This document shows, piece by piece, positions 8,030 through 16,803 of a DNA stretch of 64,000 nucleotides (positions within the stretch are counted from its first letter, which is position 1; each line of letters starts with the position of its first letter). The stretch spans positions 1-64,000 of the forward strand of contig NZ_FWER01000004.1 of assembly GCF_900169785.1 (NCBI RefSeq), in the 5' to 3' direction. The position numbers and the translations under genes were made by a program. This stretch comes from Rhizobium sullae (GTDB lineage Bacteria > Pseudomonadota > Alphaproteobacteria > Rhizobiales > Rhizobiaceae). The notes under the pieces are model-generated. The model did no database searches, was not told the origin of the DNA, and saw nothing but the letters and a program-made list of their open reading frames with translations.

Positions 8030-10219
8030 ATGGCTGAAGCGGCTCGGGCAAAATACAAAGTTGGCGGAATGGACTGCGCATCCTGCGCGGCAAAGATCAA
8101 CACGGCAGTCCGCCGTGTTGCCGGTGTCGAGGACGTCTCCGTCTCCGTGACCTCCGGCACGATGACCATCAGCCACGACGGGACCAGTGATCTGACGGCG
8201 ATCGAAAAAAAGGTAACCGGCCTCGGCTACTCAGTGGTGCCGATGACAGGGAAAGCGCCGGATCACGACCACGCAGCGCAAGACCATACCAGCCCTACAC
8301 ATGTGCATCCTGAAAAGGAAGCCACAGAACCTCATAGCCGTGACCATGGACCAATGGGCGGCTTCTGGTGGCAAAGCAGGAAAGGACGGCTGACGATCGC
8401 ATCCGGTGCGGCTCTTGCCGCGGCTTATGCTGTGGGGCATCTGCTTCCGGCGATCGCCTCCTACGCCTTTATTGCAGCCGTGCTGATCGGTCTTGTGCCG
8501 ATCGCCCGCCGCGCGATTACGGCTGCACTGTCCGGAACGCCGTTTTCGATCGAGATGCTGATGACGATCGCCGCAATCGGCGCCATCGTCATCGACGCCG
8601 GAGAGGAGGCCGCGGCCGTCGTTTTCCTGTTTCTGGTCGGCGAACTGCTGGAAGGCGTGGCCGCCGGAAAGGCGCGGGCGAGCATTCAATCGCTGACGAC
8701 GCTCGTGCCAAAAAATGCCTTGCTGGAGCAAAACGGCGAGACGCGCGAAGTACTGGCGGAGACCCTCGCCGTTGGTTCCGTGATCCTCGTGCGCCCGGGT
8801 GACCGGATTTCCGCCGACGGCGTCATCATCTCGGGCGAAAGCGCAATCGACGAGGCGCCGGTGACAGGCGAAAGCGTTCCGGTGCGTAAAGGTACCGATG
8901 ACACGGTCTTTGCCGGAACGGTGAACCGCGATGCGGCGCTCCGTGTCAAGGTAACCGCCGCAAGCGCCGACAACACGATCGCCCGCGTCATCAAACTCGT
9001 CGAAGAAGCGCAGGAATCGAAAGCGCCGACCGAACGTTTCATCGACCGCTTCTCGCGCTACTACACGCCGGGCGTCGTCGCGGCTGCGGCATTGGTCGCG
9101 ATCATCCCGCCGCTCCTTGCCGATGGCACCTGGGACGAATGGATCTATAAGGGACTGGCGATCCTGCTGATCGGCTGCCCCTGTGCTCTGGTGATCTCGA
9201 CGCCCGCTGCAATCGCCGCTTCGCTATCGGCAGGCGCCCGGCATGGATTGCTGATGAAGGGTGGCGCGGTTCTGGAAACACTCGGCAAGATTACCGCCGT
9301 CGCGCTCGACAAGACCGGTACGCTGACCGAAGGCAAGCCGAAGGTGACCGACATCGTGCCCTTCGAATTGACGGCGGCCCAGGTGCTTTCGCGCACCGCC
9401 GTCCTGGAAAGAAACTCCAGCCATCCTCTCGCATTGGCAATCCTCGATCGGGCAAAGAGCGACAAGGTACCCGTACCGCCTGCATTCGAGGTGGAGGCCA
9501 TTCCCGGCAAGGGCATGACCGGACGCGTCGGCGGCGAAAGGCTTGACCTTCTCTCTCCGTCTGCCGCCCGCGCGACGGGCGCGCTGACGGCGGAACACGA
9601 GGAATGCATCGCTGCATTGAACGAACAGGGCAAAAGCGTGTCAGTTCTCCTCGTCGACGGAAAAGCAGCTGGTCTCATCGCCATGCGCGACGAGCCGCGC
9701 CGAGACGCAAAGGTTGGTCTCAAGATGCTGACCGATGCCGGCGTCCGGATCGTCATGCTGACCGGCGACAACGAGCGCACGGCAAAGGCGATCGGCGAAC
9801 AGCTTGATATCGATGTCCGAGCCGAGCTCATGCCCGGAGACAAGCAGCGTATCGTCGGCGAGCTGAAGCGCGAAGGCTTCGTCGTCGCCAAGGTCGGCGA
9901 CGGCATCAATGACGCCCCTGCCCTGGCGGCCGCAGACGTCGGCATCGCTATGGGCGGCGGAACGGACGTGGCGCTGGAGGCCGCCGATGCGGCGGTCCTG
10001 CATGGACGCGTCGGCGACGTGGCGGCGATGATCGAGCTTTCCAAGCGGACAATGCGCAACATCTTCGAAAACATTGCCATCGCGCTCGGCCTGAAGGCGG
10101 TCTTCCTCGTCACGACCGTCATCGGCCTCACAGGCCTCTGGCCCGCGATCCTCGCCGACACGGGCGCCACTGTGCTGGTGACTATGAATGCGCTGCGTTT
10201 GCTGCGGCCCGTACGATAG
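8030..10219 (+). CDS. zntA: P1B-type Zn(II)/Cd(II)/Pb(II)-exporting ATPase
   Basis: Inner-membrane ATPase that exports soft divalent metals. The 729-residue product has one N-terminal HMA domain with GMDCASC (Cys16, Cys19). A His-rich linker (about 78-106) follows, then the membrane core with the CPC metal site (383-385), the phosphorylated Asp in DKTGTLTEG (Asp427), the SHP motif and GDGINDAPALAAADVG. CPC with GXDCXXC-type HMA and a ZntR-like neighbour points to the P1B-2 group. An upstream in-frame ATG at 8003 is rejected because it falls at the transcription start; ATG 8030 has AAGGAA 7 nt before it. Confidence 0.95.
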   Translation: MAEAARAKYKVGGMDCASCAAKINTAVRRVAGVEDVSVSVTSGTMTISHDGTSDLTAIEKKVTGLGYSVVPMTGKAPDHDHAAQDHTSPTHVHPEKEATEPHSRDHGPMGGFWWQSRKGRLTIASGAALAAAYAVGHLLPAIASYAFIAAVLIGLVPIARRAITAALSGTPFSIEMLMTIAAIGAIVIDAGEEAAAVVFLFLVGELLEGVAAGKARASIQSLTTLVPKNALLEQNGETREVLAETLAVGSVILVRPGDRISADGVIISGESAIDEAPVTGESVPVRKGTDDTVFAGTVNRDAALRVKVTAASADNTIARVIKLVEEAQESKAPTERFIDRFSRYYTPGVVAAAALVAIIPPLLADGTWDEWIYKGLAILLIGCPCALVISTPAAIAASLSAGARHGLLMKGGAVLETLGKITAVALDKTGTLTEGKPKVTDIVPFELTAAQVLSRTAVLERNSSHPLALAILDRAKSDKVPVPPAFEVEAIPGKGMTGRVGGERLDLLSPSAARATGALTAEHEECIAALNEQGKSVSVLLVDGKAAGLIAMRDEPRRDAKVGLKMLTDAGVRIVMLTGDNERTAKAIGEQLDIDVRAELMPGDKQRIVGELKREGFVVAKVGDGINDAPALAAADVGIAMGGGTDVALEAADAAVLHGRVGDVAAMIELSKRTMRNIFENIAIALGLKAVFLVTTVIGLTGLWPAILADTGATVLVTMNALRLLRPVR

Positions 10220-10343
10220 CGCAGCCAACCACAGCTTGTGATGAATTTTCGATGACACGGGAACCATATCGCGGTCCGCGCATTCCCGAGTCCGGCTGCA
10301 TTTGTCGAATGCAGGTCTGGGCAAATCTCAACGGGAGGACATC

Positions 10344-10844
10344 ATGGACCGCAGAAATCTTACGGCATTGCTCGGCATCCTTGCCGTCGTCGGCTACCAG
10401 AACCGCGACAAGATTGCCGCAACGCTCCGGGAGATGACACAGGACGGCGCACAACCGCAGCCAGTTGGCACGGAAACTGCCGGAACATCTTCGCAGTCTT
10501 CTGGCGAAGGCTTGGGCGGACTCCTCGGCGGCCTTGGTGACCTCGTCAAGGGCGGCTCCGCCGGCGGTGTCCTGAGCGGCGGCCTTGGCGGCTTGCTCGA
10601 TCAGTTCACCAAGAATGGCTATGGCGATACGGCGGATTCATGGGTATCGCCCGGCGCGAACAGGCCGATCGACGACCGCCAGCTCTCGCAGGCGCTCGGC
10701 CCGGACGTGATCGGGGAACTCACCTCGAAGACGGGCTTGAGCGAGGACGAGATTCTGAGACGCCTTTCGAAAGACCTACCAAAGGCCGTCGACGACCTGA
10801 CACCACAAGGTCAGATTCCGAACAGCGCCAACTTTTCGATCTGA
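10344..10844 (+). CDS. YidB-like (DUF937) protein
   Basis: The 166-residue protein has a glycine-rich middle (GGLLGGLGDL and repeats) and a C-terminal domain like Escherichia coli YidB (GYGDTADSWVSPGANRPI, then LPKAVDDLTPQGQIP). The function of this family is unknown. The start at 10344 follows GGGAGGA by 5 nt; an upstream in-frame ATG at 10302 has no such site. A degenerate EcfG-like sequence (GGAAC-N16-CATT at 10260-10284) lies upstream but misses the conserved G. A bidirectional hairpin terminator follows. Confidence 0.85.
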   Translation: MDRRNLTALLGILAVVGYQNRDKIAATLREMTQDGAQPQPVGTETAGTSSQSSGEGLGGLLGGLGDLVKGGSAGGVLSGGLGGLLDQFTKNGYGDTADSWVSPGANRPIDDRQLSQALGPDVIGELTSKTGLSEDEILRRLSKDLPKAVDDLTPQGQIPNSANFSI

Positions 10845-10876
10845 TTGCTGTCCGATTCCAGCCATTTAAAAACTTT

Positions 10877-10902
10877 GCCCGGCGCAGTCCCCTGCGCCGG
10901 GC
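10877..10902. terminator. Bidirectional intrinsic terminator between yidB-like gene and serA
   Basis: A perfect 11-bp stem GCCCGGCGCAG/CTGCGCCGGGC has a TCCC loop. Plus-strand reading is followed by TTCGGTATTCTTTCTT; minus-strand reading is followed by AAAGTTTTTAAAT. It sits between two convergent genes and probably stops both. Confidence 0.8.
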
Positions 10903-10929
10903 TTCGGTATTCTTTCTTGGGAGGAAATT

Positions 10930-12525
10930 TCAGTCGACCGGAAAGACCAGATGCTTCGCCTGGCGGATTGCCGGGTGAGCTGTCAGTTTCGCGAGAACGT
11001 CGTCGCCGATCGGGCCGTCGACGTAAAGGAGCGCGATCGCATCACCACCCTGCTTGTCGCGGCCGAGCTGGAAGTTGGCGATGTTGACGCCTGCTTCCCC
11101 GAGCGTCGTGCCGATGAAGCCGATCATCCCGGGAACGTCGGTGTTTGCAATGTAGACCATATGACTGCCGACATCGGCGTCGAGATTGATGCCCTTGATC
11201 TGGATGAAGCGCGGCTTGCCGTCCGAGAACACGGTGCCGGCGATCGCGCGCGTCATGCTCTCTGTAGTCACCGTGAGCTTGATGTAGCCGTCGAAGACAC
11301 CGGTCTTGTCGCGCTTGACCTCGGAGAGCACGATGCCCTTTTCCTTGATCATGATCGGTGCCGAAACCATGTTGACGTCGGCAACCTGCGTGCGGATCAG
11401 ACCGGCCAGCAGCGCGCTCGTCAACGCCCGGGTATTCATGTTCGCCGTGGCGCCGTCGTAGAGGATCTCGATTTCCTTGATCGGTTCATCGGTAACCTGG
11501 CCGACGAAAGCGCCGAGAACGTCGGCGAGCTTGATGAACGGCTTCAGGATCGGTGCCTCTTCAGCCGTAATCGACGGCATGTTGATAGCGTTGGAAACCG
11601 CTCCCTTGATCAGATAGTCCGCCATCTGCTCGGCAACCTGCAGGGCGACGTTTTCCTGCGCTTCGGTGGTCGATGCGCCGAGATGCGGCGTGCAGACGAC
11701 GTTCGGCAGGCCGAAGAGCGGGCTTTCCTTGGCAGGCTCGACTTCGAAGACGTCGAAGGCCGCACCCGCGACATGGCCGGCCTTGATCGCTTCGGCAAGT
11801 GCTGCCTCGTCGACGAGGCCGCCGCGGGCGCAGTTGATGATGCGCACGCCGGGTTTGGTCTTGGCGAGGTTTTCAGCACCAAGGATACCGCGCGTCTTGT
11901 CGGTCATCGGCACGTGCAGCGTGATGAAATCCGCCTTGGCGAGCAGTTCGTCCAGCTCGACCTTGACAACGCCCATCTCCTCGGCGCGCTCCTTGGAGAG
12001 AAACGGGTCATAGGCGAGGACGTGCATCTTCAGACCGATGGCGCGGGCACAGACAATCGAGCCGATATTGCCGGCGCCGACGACGCCTAGCGTCTTGCCG
12101 GTGATTTCGACACCCATGAATTTCGACTTCTCCCACTTGCCGGCCTGCGTCGAGGCATCGGCCTGTGGCAGCTGGCGGGCAACGGCAAACATCAGGGCAA
12201 TCGCGTGCTCGGCGGTCGTGATCGAGTTGCCGAAGGGGGTATTCATGACAATGATGCCGCGACGCGAGGCAGCTGGGATGTCGACGTTGTCGACCCCGAT
12301 GCCGGCACGACCTATGACCTTGAGGTTGGTCGCGGCAGCGATCAGCTTTTCCGTCGCCTTGGTGGCCGAGCGGATGGCAAGGCCATCATAGTTGCCGATG
12401 ATTTCGGCGAGCTTGTCCTTATCCTTGCCGAGCTGCGGCTGGAAATCGACTTCGACGCCGCGGTCGCGGAAAATCTGGACGGCGGTTTCCGACAATTCGT
12501 CGGATACGAGAACGCGAGGTGCCAT
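10930..12525 (-). CDS. serA: D-3-phosphoglycerate dehydrogenase
   Basis: First step of phosphorylated serine synthesis: 3-phosphoglycerate to 3-phosphohydroxypyruvate with NAD. The 531-residue product is the long form. It has a catalytic/NAD-binding core (GVVGAGNIGSIVCARAIGL, with the Arg, Glu and His region ending TPHLGASTTEAQENV), an intervening ASB domain, and a C-terminal ACT domain (VPGMIGFIGTTLGEAGVNIA) that can bind serine for feedback. The gene follows serC by 84 bp with a strong hairpin in the gap, so its expression may be partly uncoupled from serC. Confidence 0.96.
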   Translation of the reverse strand: MAPRVLVSDELSETAVQIFRDRGVEVDFQPQLGKDKDKLAEIIGNYDGLAIRSATKATEKLIAAATNLKVIGRAGIGVDNVDIPAASRRGIIVMNTPFGNSITTAEHAIALMFAVARQLPQADASTQAGKWEKSKFMGVEITGKTLGVVGAGNIGSIVCARAIGLKMHVLAYDPFLSKERAEEMGVVKVELDELLAKADFITLHVPMTDKTRGILGAENLAKTKPGVRIINCARGGLVDEAALAEAIKAGHVAGAAFDVFEVEPAKESPLFGLPNVVCTPHLGASTTEAQENVALQVAEQMADYLIKGAVSNAINMPSITAEEAPILKPFIKLADVLGAFVGQVTDEPIKEIEILYDGATANMNTRALTSALLAGLIRTQVADVNMVSAPIMIKEKGIVLSEVKRDKTGVFDGYIKLTVTTESMTRAIAGTVFSDGKPRFIQIKGINLDADVGSHMVYIANTDVPGMIGFIGTTLGEAGVNIANFQLGRDKQGGDAIALLYVDGPIGDDVLAKLTAHPAIRQAKHLVFPVD

Positions 12526-12574
12526 TGGGGGCTTCCTTCAAAAGTGTTCAGCGATGGTAAAATGGGAATGCGAG

Positions 12575-12597
12575 GCTCCGCTCAGTAAGCGGAGCCG
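12575..12597 (-). terminator. Stem-loop between serC and serA
   Basis: A perfect 9-bp stem GGCTCCGCT/AGCGGAGCC with loop CAGTA lies 13 nt past the serC stop. On the minus strand it is followed by TCGCATTCCCATTTTACC rather than a clean T-run. It could be a partial terminator or an RNA-stability hairpin that sets the serC:serA ratio. Confidence 0.45.
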
Positions 12598-12609
12598 GAT
12601 GCAATCACG

Positions 12610-13788
12610 TCAGGCAGCAACCTGTGAAAGCGTCACCTTCTGCGTCTCGAAGGCCCAGGAAAGCCAAGGCATCAGCTTCTGCATGTCAGCGGTCTCGATC
12701 GTGGCGCCCGCCCAGATACGCAGACCGGACGGCGCGTCGCGATAATGGCCGATGTCATAAGCGACACCTTCCTTCTCGAGCAGCGAAACGATGCCCTTGG
12801 CGAAATTCGCCTGGCCGTCGGCATCGAGTGCCGCAACTTCCTTGTCGACGATCTTCAGGCAGACCGACGTGTTCGACGCCGTCTCCGGCTTCGCAGCCAG
12901 GTTGGCGATCCAATCGTTGGCCGCAACGAAATCGGCGATGACCTTGGCATTCGCGTCGGCTCTCGCCATCAGCGCCCTGAGGCCGCCGATCTGCTTTGCC
13001 CAGAGCAGCGCGTCGAGATAGTCCTCGACGCAGAGCATGGACGGCGTGTTGATGGTTTCGCCTTGGAAAATGCCTTCGGAGAGTTTGCCGCCCGAGGTCA
13101 TGCGGAAGATTTTCGGCAGCGGCCAGGCCGGCGTATAGGTCACTAGGCGTTCGACAGCACGCGGGGAAAGGATGATGACGCCATGTGCGCCCTCGCCGCC
13201 CAGAACTTTCTGCCAGGAGAAAGTGACGACATCGAGCTTGGCGAAATCGAGGTTCTGCGCGAAAGCGGCAGACGTCGCATCGCAGATCGTCAAGCCCTTG
13301 CGGTCGGCCGGGATGAAATCACCGTTGGGAACTCGGACGCCAGAAGTCGTACCGTTCCAGGTGAAGACCACGTCGCGGTCGAAATCGACGGTGGAGAGAT
13401 CTGGAAGCTCGCCGTAACCGGCTTCGAGCCTTCGAACATCCTTGAGTTTCAATTGCTTGACGACATCGGTGACCCAACCTGCGCCGAAGCTTTCCCAGGC
13501 GAGCATATCGACGCCGCGCTCACCGAGCAGCGACCAGAGCGCCATTTCGACGGCGCCGGTGTCGGAAGCCGGGACGATGCCGATGCGATAGTCCGCCGGC
13601 ACTTCCAGGATTTCGCGGGTAAGATCGATGGCCTGCTTCAGCTTTGTCTTGCCGACTTTCGCGCGGTGCGAACGGCCGAGAGCCGCGTCGGAAAGAGCAT
13701 CGAGCGTCCAACCGGGGCGCTTCGAGCAGGGGCCAGAAGAGAAATGAGTATTTTGCGGACGTACGTCCGGCTTCGCGGTCTTCGCCAT
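12610..13788 (-). CDS. serC: Phosphoserine aminotransferase
   Basis: PLP enzyme that converts 3-phosphohydroxypyruvate and glutamate to phosphoserine; also used in pyridoxal phosphate synthesis. The 392-residue product has the class V aminotransferase fold. The PLP-lysine segment is [17 protein letters not shown], and the N-terminal [12 protein letters not shown] is typical of the alphaproteobacterial SerC branch. It is the first gene of serC-serA and is preceded by a structured leader whose second hairpin holds the ribosome-binding site. Confidence 0.96.
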   Translation of the reverse strand: MAKTAKPDVRPQNTHFSSGPCSKRPGWTLDALSDAALGRSHRAKVGKTKLKQAIDLTREILEVPADYRIGIVPASDTGAVEMALWSLLGERGVDMLAWESFGAGWVTDVVKQLKLKDVRRLEAGYGELPDLSTVDFDRDVVFTWNGTTSGVRVPNGDFIPADRKGLTICDATSAAFAQNLDFAKLDVVTFSWQKVLGGEGAHGVIILSPRAVERLVTYTPAWPLPKIFRMTSGGKLSEGIFQGETINTPSMLCVEDYLDALLWAKQIGGLRALMARADANAKVIADFVAANDWIANLAAKPETASNTSVCLKIVDKEVAALDADGQANFAKGIVSLLEKEGVAYDIGHYRDAPSGLRIWAGATIETADMQKLMPWLSWAFETQKVTLSQVAA

Positions 13789-13840
13789 GTGCTATCCTTC
13801 CAGATAGATAGCTCCTCGTTGGGGAGGAGTGTCCCGCCGC
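13789..13840 (-). ncRNA. serC leader RNA element
   Basis: On the minus strand two adjoining hairpins precede the serC ATG: CTCCTC-(6 nt)-GAGGAG (13829-13812), then CTATC-(10 nt)-GATAG (13811-13792). The loop of the second contains TGGAAG, and GGAAGGA, the likely Shine-Dalgarno, is partly sequestered in the stem. Position and architecture match the alphaproteobacterial serC leader motif described by Corbino and colleagues (Rfam serC family). No ligand is established for that motif. Confidence 0.75.
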
Positions 13841-13920
13841 CGTGGATATAGATGACGTTCGTTATAGTCAACGGGGAAGTGTCGCAGGCTGAGGATTTTT
13901 TGACGCAGGCGCGATGGGGC

Positions 13921-13952
13921 AAAATGAAAAAGCCGCCCCAAAGGACGGCTTT
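13921..13952 (-). terminator. Intrinsic terminator of the outer-membrane protein gene
   Basis: On the minus strand AAAGCCGTCC and GGGGCGGCTTT form a stem with a short TTT loop, followed by TTCATTTT. It begins 15 nt past the stop at 13967. Confidence 0.75.
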
Positions 13953-13966
13953 CGGATTGCGGTATC

Positions 13967-14803
13967 TTACTTGTAGACCGGCTGCTGCAGCGGAATTTCC
14001 GGCGGCGGCTCGTAGCTCGCCTGCTGGCATCCACCGAAGAGGTAACGGGCGCCGACGCGGGCTTCGTGAACGTTGAAGCCCTTGTCGCGGCCCGGACCGC
14101 CGTTGCTCGCGTAGCCGAACATGCTGCCGCCATCCACATGCAGGAAGCGGTAGCCGATATCCGCCTTGACGTTGCAGGTCACGTCAATCGAAGCGCCGGC
14201 CATGAGCGCATAGCTGAAGCGCCAGCTGCCGCGGCCGCCATGGGTTACTTCGCCATCGCAACCGCCGCCGTCATCCTGGCAGGAAACATTGCTCAGGTTC
14301 TTCCATTTGACGTAGGAGCCGCCGATACCGCCACCGACATAAGGTGTAAAGACACCGTAGGTGCCGAGGTCGACATAAGCATTGGCCATCAGCGTCCAAG
14401 CCGTCAGAGAAGAGACGTCCCTTGAGGTGCAGGCTTCGAGCGGAAAACCGCACTGGCCGACTGTCGAGCCGCGGAAATCAGCCTTGGTCAGATAATCCAG
14501 TGTCAGATCCGTTCGGAAATAGTTGTTCACTTGGTAGCCGACACCGCCGCCAACCGTCCAGGAGTCACGCAGCTCGGCGCTTTCGAAATCGATCTCGTTG
14601 GCGTTGCTGCCCTGGAAGTAGCGGGCGCCGCGCAGGTCAGTGAAGCCGTAACCGACATCGCCGCGCAGATACCAGCCGGTCGATTCAGTCACCGCGACTT
14701 CCGGCGGCATTTCCGGCACGGGCTCGATAGGAGCTAGATCGGCCGCAAGTGCATTTGATGTGACAAGCAATGCGGCAAAGATGCCGAACAAGCTTCTTTT
14801 CAT
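13967..14803 (-). CDS. Outer-membrane beta-barrel protein (Omp25/31-like)
   Basis: A 278-residue exported protein. The signal peptide MKRSLFGIFAALLVTSNALA is followed by alternating polar/hydrophobic strands typical of an opacity-type barrel (GWYLRGDVGYGF, TAWTLMANAYVDLGTYG, FTPYVGGGIGGSYVKW). The barrel seems to end at ARVGARYLF; an unusual 23-residue proline-rich tail ending PVYK follows instead of a terminal aromatic. Several cysteines lie in predicted loops. ATG 14803 is chosen because it begins the signal peptide and has GGAG upstream; the frame is open 16 codons further. A CtrA-type box lies 85 bp upstream. Confidence 0.82.
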   Translation of the reverse strand: MKRSLFGIFAALLVTSNALAADLAPIEPVPEMPPEVAVTESTGWYLRGDVGYGFTDLRGARYFQGSNANEIDFESAELRDSWTVGGGVGYQVNNYFRTDLTLDYLTKADFRGSTVGQCGFPLEACTSRDVSSLTAWTLMANAYVDLGTYGVFTPYVGGGIGGSYVKWKNLSNVSCQDDGGGCDGEVTHGGRGSWRFSYALMAGASIDVTCNVKADIGYRFLHVDGGSMFGYASNGGPGRDKGFNVHEARVGARYLFGGCQQASYEPPPEIPLQQPVYK

Positions 14804-14887
14804 GATCCACTCCAGAATCCAGTTGCATTGGCAGAGCGGACTCCCTGCCAACCTGATACGCTTTGCATGGATAATGAATCGGAAACG

Positions 14888-14902
14888 TTAAAAGCTGCTT
14901 AA
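14888..14902. promoter_or_regulatory. Full-consensus CtrA box (TTAA-N7-TTAA)
   Basis: TTAA (14888-14891), seven bases, TTAA (14899-14902) is an exact match to the CtrA recognition site used in alphaproteobacterial cell-cycle control. It lies about 85 bp upstream of the outer-membrane protein ATG, in an AT-rich 218-bp gap after the oxidase operon. The rest of this gap shows no further feature. Confidence 0.6.
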
Positions 14903-15021
14903 CCCTAAACATTAACTACATATTTTACCAAAGAACATGGCTGTGGAGCCCATTGAATTTAAGGGGACCAAGCTGGAGCCGAACAATTCTTTGATTATCT
15001 AAAATTCAACAGGCAGCTATG

Positions 15022-15354
15022 TTAGAGACCGACGCTGGAGAAGGTCAACCTGGTGAAGATCGTGTAGTTCGACTCAGAAACCATCATCGCGACGAAAACA
15101 AGTACCAGGACCGGCGGCAGGAGGATCGCGTAAACAAGCGCCAGCCGCTCCCAGGCCATGTGCATGAAAACGGCGACGATCAGGCCCGCCTTCAGCATCA
15201 TGAAGAGCAAGATCAGGACCCATCGCGCATAGCCCTGGATTCCGAAATAATCGACGAGGTAGGAGAAGGTGCTGAGGACGAAGAGCAGCCCCCAAGCTAG
15301 GAGATAGAGCTTGACCGGGTGCTGCTGTGCGGAATGCGCTTGCGCCTGTGCCAT
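15022..15354 (-). CDS. Cytochrome c oxidase subunit IV-family protein
   Basis: A small 110-residue membrane protein with three predicted helices (about 17-36, 44-66 and 74-96), similar to the prokaryotic COX4/CyoD-type accessory subunit. It is the last gene of the oxidase cluster. ATG 15354 has GAGGAC 5 nt upstream and follows the coxP stop by 8 nt; a GTG at 15369 is in frame but overlaps coxP. Confidence 0.82.
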   Translation of the reverse strand: MAQAQAHSAQQHPVKLYLLAWGLLFVLSTFSYLVDYFGIQGYARWVLILLFMMLKAGLIVAVFMHMAWERLALVYAILLPPVLVLVFVAMMVSESNYTIFTRLTFSSVGL

Positions 15355-15362
15355 GGCTGTCC

Positions 15363-16085
15363 TCACCACAAGTAGAAGAATGCGAAAATGAACACCCAGA
15401 CGAGATCGACGAAGTGCCAGTAAAGGCCCATGATCTCGACGATCTCGTAATTGCCCTTGCGGCTGGTGAAAAAGCCCCGCCGCTCCGTATCGAAATCACC
15501 CCGCCAGACCTTTCGCGCGATGATGAGAAGGAAGATCACGCCGAAGGTGACATGGGTGCCGTGAAATCCGGTTATCATGAAGAACGATGAGCCGAATTGC
15601 GCAGCACCCCACGGGTTCCCCCAGGGCCTTACGCCCTCCGAGATCAGCTTCGTCCATTCAAACGCCTGCATGCCGACGAATGTCGCGCCGAGAACCGCTG
15701 TCAGCAGCATCAGGGCCGCCGTGCGGCCGCGCTCGCGGCGGTATCCGAAATTGACGGCCATCGCCATCGTACCGCTGCTGCTGATGAGGATGAACGTCAT
15801 GATGGCAATCAGGATCAGCGGCAATTCCTGTCCGCCGATTTCGAGTGCGAAGACTTCGCTGGGATTGGGCCAGTTGACGGGCGTCGACATGCGCGCGGTC
15901 ATATAGGCAAGAAGGAAGCAGCCGAAGACGAAGGTGTCGCTGAGGAGGAATATCCACATCATGGCTTTCCCCCACGAGACGTTCTTGAACGCCCGCTGGT
16001 CGGACGAAAGATCCGCCGCGATCCCGCGAATGCCTTCGGGCCGCTGGAGCGTTCCGCCGGTTTCTGCTTGCGTATATTCAGCCAT
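15363..16085 (-). CDS. coxP: Cytochrome c oxidase subunit III-like protein (CoxP)
   Basis: A 240-residue COX3-family membrane protein with about five helices and family blocks MMWIFLLSDTFVFGCFLLAY, FHGTHVTFGVIFLL and GLYWHFVDLVWVF. It is the second subunit-III-like gene here and follows coxO by 10 bp, as in the Bradyrhizobium coxMNOP arrangement. Its individual role relative to coxO is not known to me. Confidence 0.88.
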   Translation of the reverse strand: MAEYTQAETGGTLQRPEGIRGIAADLSSDQRAFKNVSWGKAMMWIFLLSDTFVFGCFLLAYMTARMSTPVNWPNPSEVFALEIGGQELPLILIAIMTFILISSSGTMAMAVNFGYRRERGRTAALMLLTAVLGATFVGMQAFEWTKLISEGVRPWGNPWGAAQFGSSFFMITGFHGTHVTFGVIFLLIIARKVWRGDFDTERRGFFTSRKGNYEIVEIMGLYWHFVDLVWVFIFAFFYLW

Positions 16086-16095
16086 CCTTCATCCC

Positions 16096-16803
16096 TCACG
16101 AAATCAGCTGGCGGCAGAGATCGACGAAATCATTCGCCCAGCCGGCAAAGAGTGCGAAGAGAACCACCCAGACGAAAAGCATGAAATGCCAGTAGACGGC
16201 GCAGAGATCGAGGCTGAGGTGAAGCCTGCGGGCAGGGAAATGACCGTCGAAGGCCCTGCCCGTCGTCCGGCCGAGCACCGCGAGACCGCCCAGGATGTGC
16301 AGGCCGTGCAGGCCGGTCAGCATGTAGAAGAAGCTGTTGGCAGGATTGTCGGCCAATACATAACCTGCTGCGGCAAGTTCCCGCCATGCCATGACCTGTC
16401 CGGTGAGAAAGAGGACCGCCGTCGCCAGCCCCAACAGAAGCGCGGCCCGCATGGTGTCGCTACGGCCGCGGCGTGCCTCGAGCTTGGCCCATTCGAGCGC
16501 CGCGCTGCTAAGCGCGAGCATGGCGGTGTTGACCCAGAGCAGCCGCGGAATGGGCGTCGCCCACCAGTCGGTTGCCGCCATCCGCATGAAATAGGCGCTG
16601 ATGAGAAGCGTAAAGAGAGCGCCGATCACAGCGAGGAAAATGCCGAGGCCGACACGGGCGGGCTCGATCGCCAGCCGCTTTTCGCGGGACGAATCCGTCA
16701 CCAGCCCCACTTCCAGCCACGGCTTGGAGGTCAGCCGGTGTTGAGCCATCCACCAGAAAACGATGACCGCGATCACAGCCAGGAAGATCAGCATGACGCT
16801 CAT
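16096..16803 (-). CDS. coxO: Cytochrome c oxidase subunit III-like protein (CoxO)
   Basis: The 235-residue membrane protein has COX3-type blocks, LTGLHGLHILGGLAVL and AVYWHFMLFVWVVLFALF, plus an extra N-terminal helix (MLIFLAVIAVIVFWWMAQ). Its ATG overlaps the coxN stop by 4 nt, so translation is coupled to subunit I. It is divergent in sequence from coxP, so the pair is not a recent duplication. Confidence 0.85.
   Translation of the reverse strand: MSVMLIFLAVIAVIVFWWMAQHRLTSKPWLEVGLVTDSSREKRLAIEPARVGLGIFLAVIGALFTLLISAYFMRMAATDWWATPIPRLLWVNTAMLALSSAALEWAKLEARRGRSDTMRAALLLGLATAVLFLTGQVMAWRELAAAGYVLADNPANSFFYMLTGLHGLHILGGLAVLGRTTGRAFDGHFPARRLHLSLDLCAVYWHFMLFVWVVLFALFAGWANDFVDLCRQLIS

Noticed and set aside
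10260..10284. EcfG-like promoter upstream of the YidB-like gene
   Set aside because: GGAAC-N16-CATT lacks the conserved G of the CGTT -10 element; too weak to annotate as a site.
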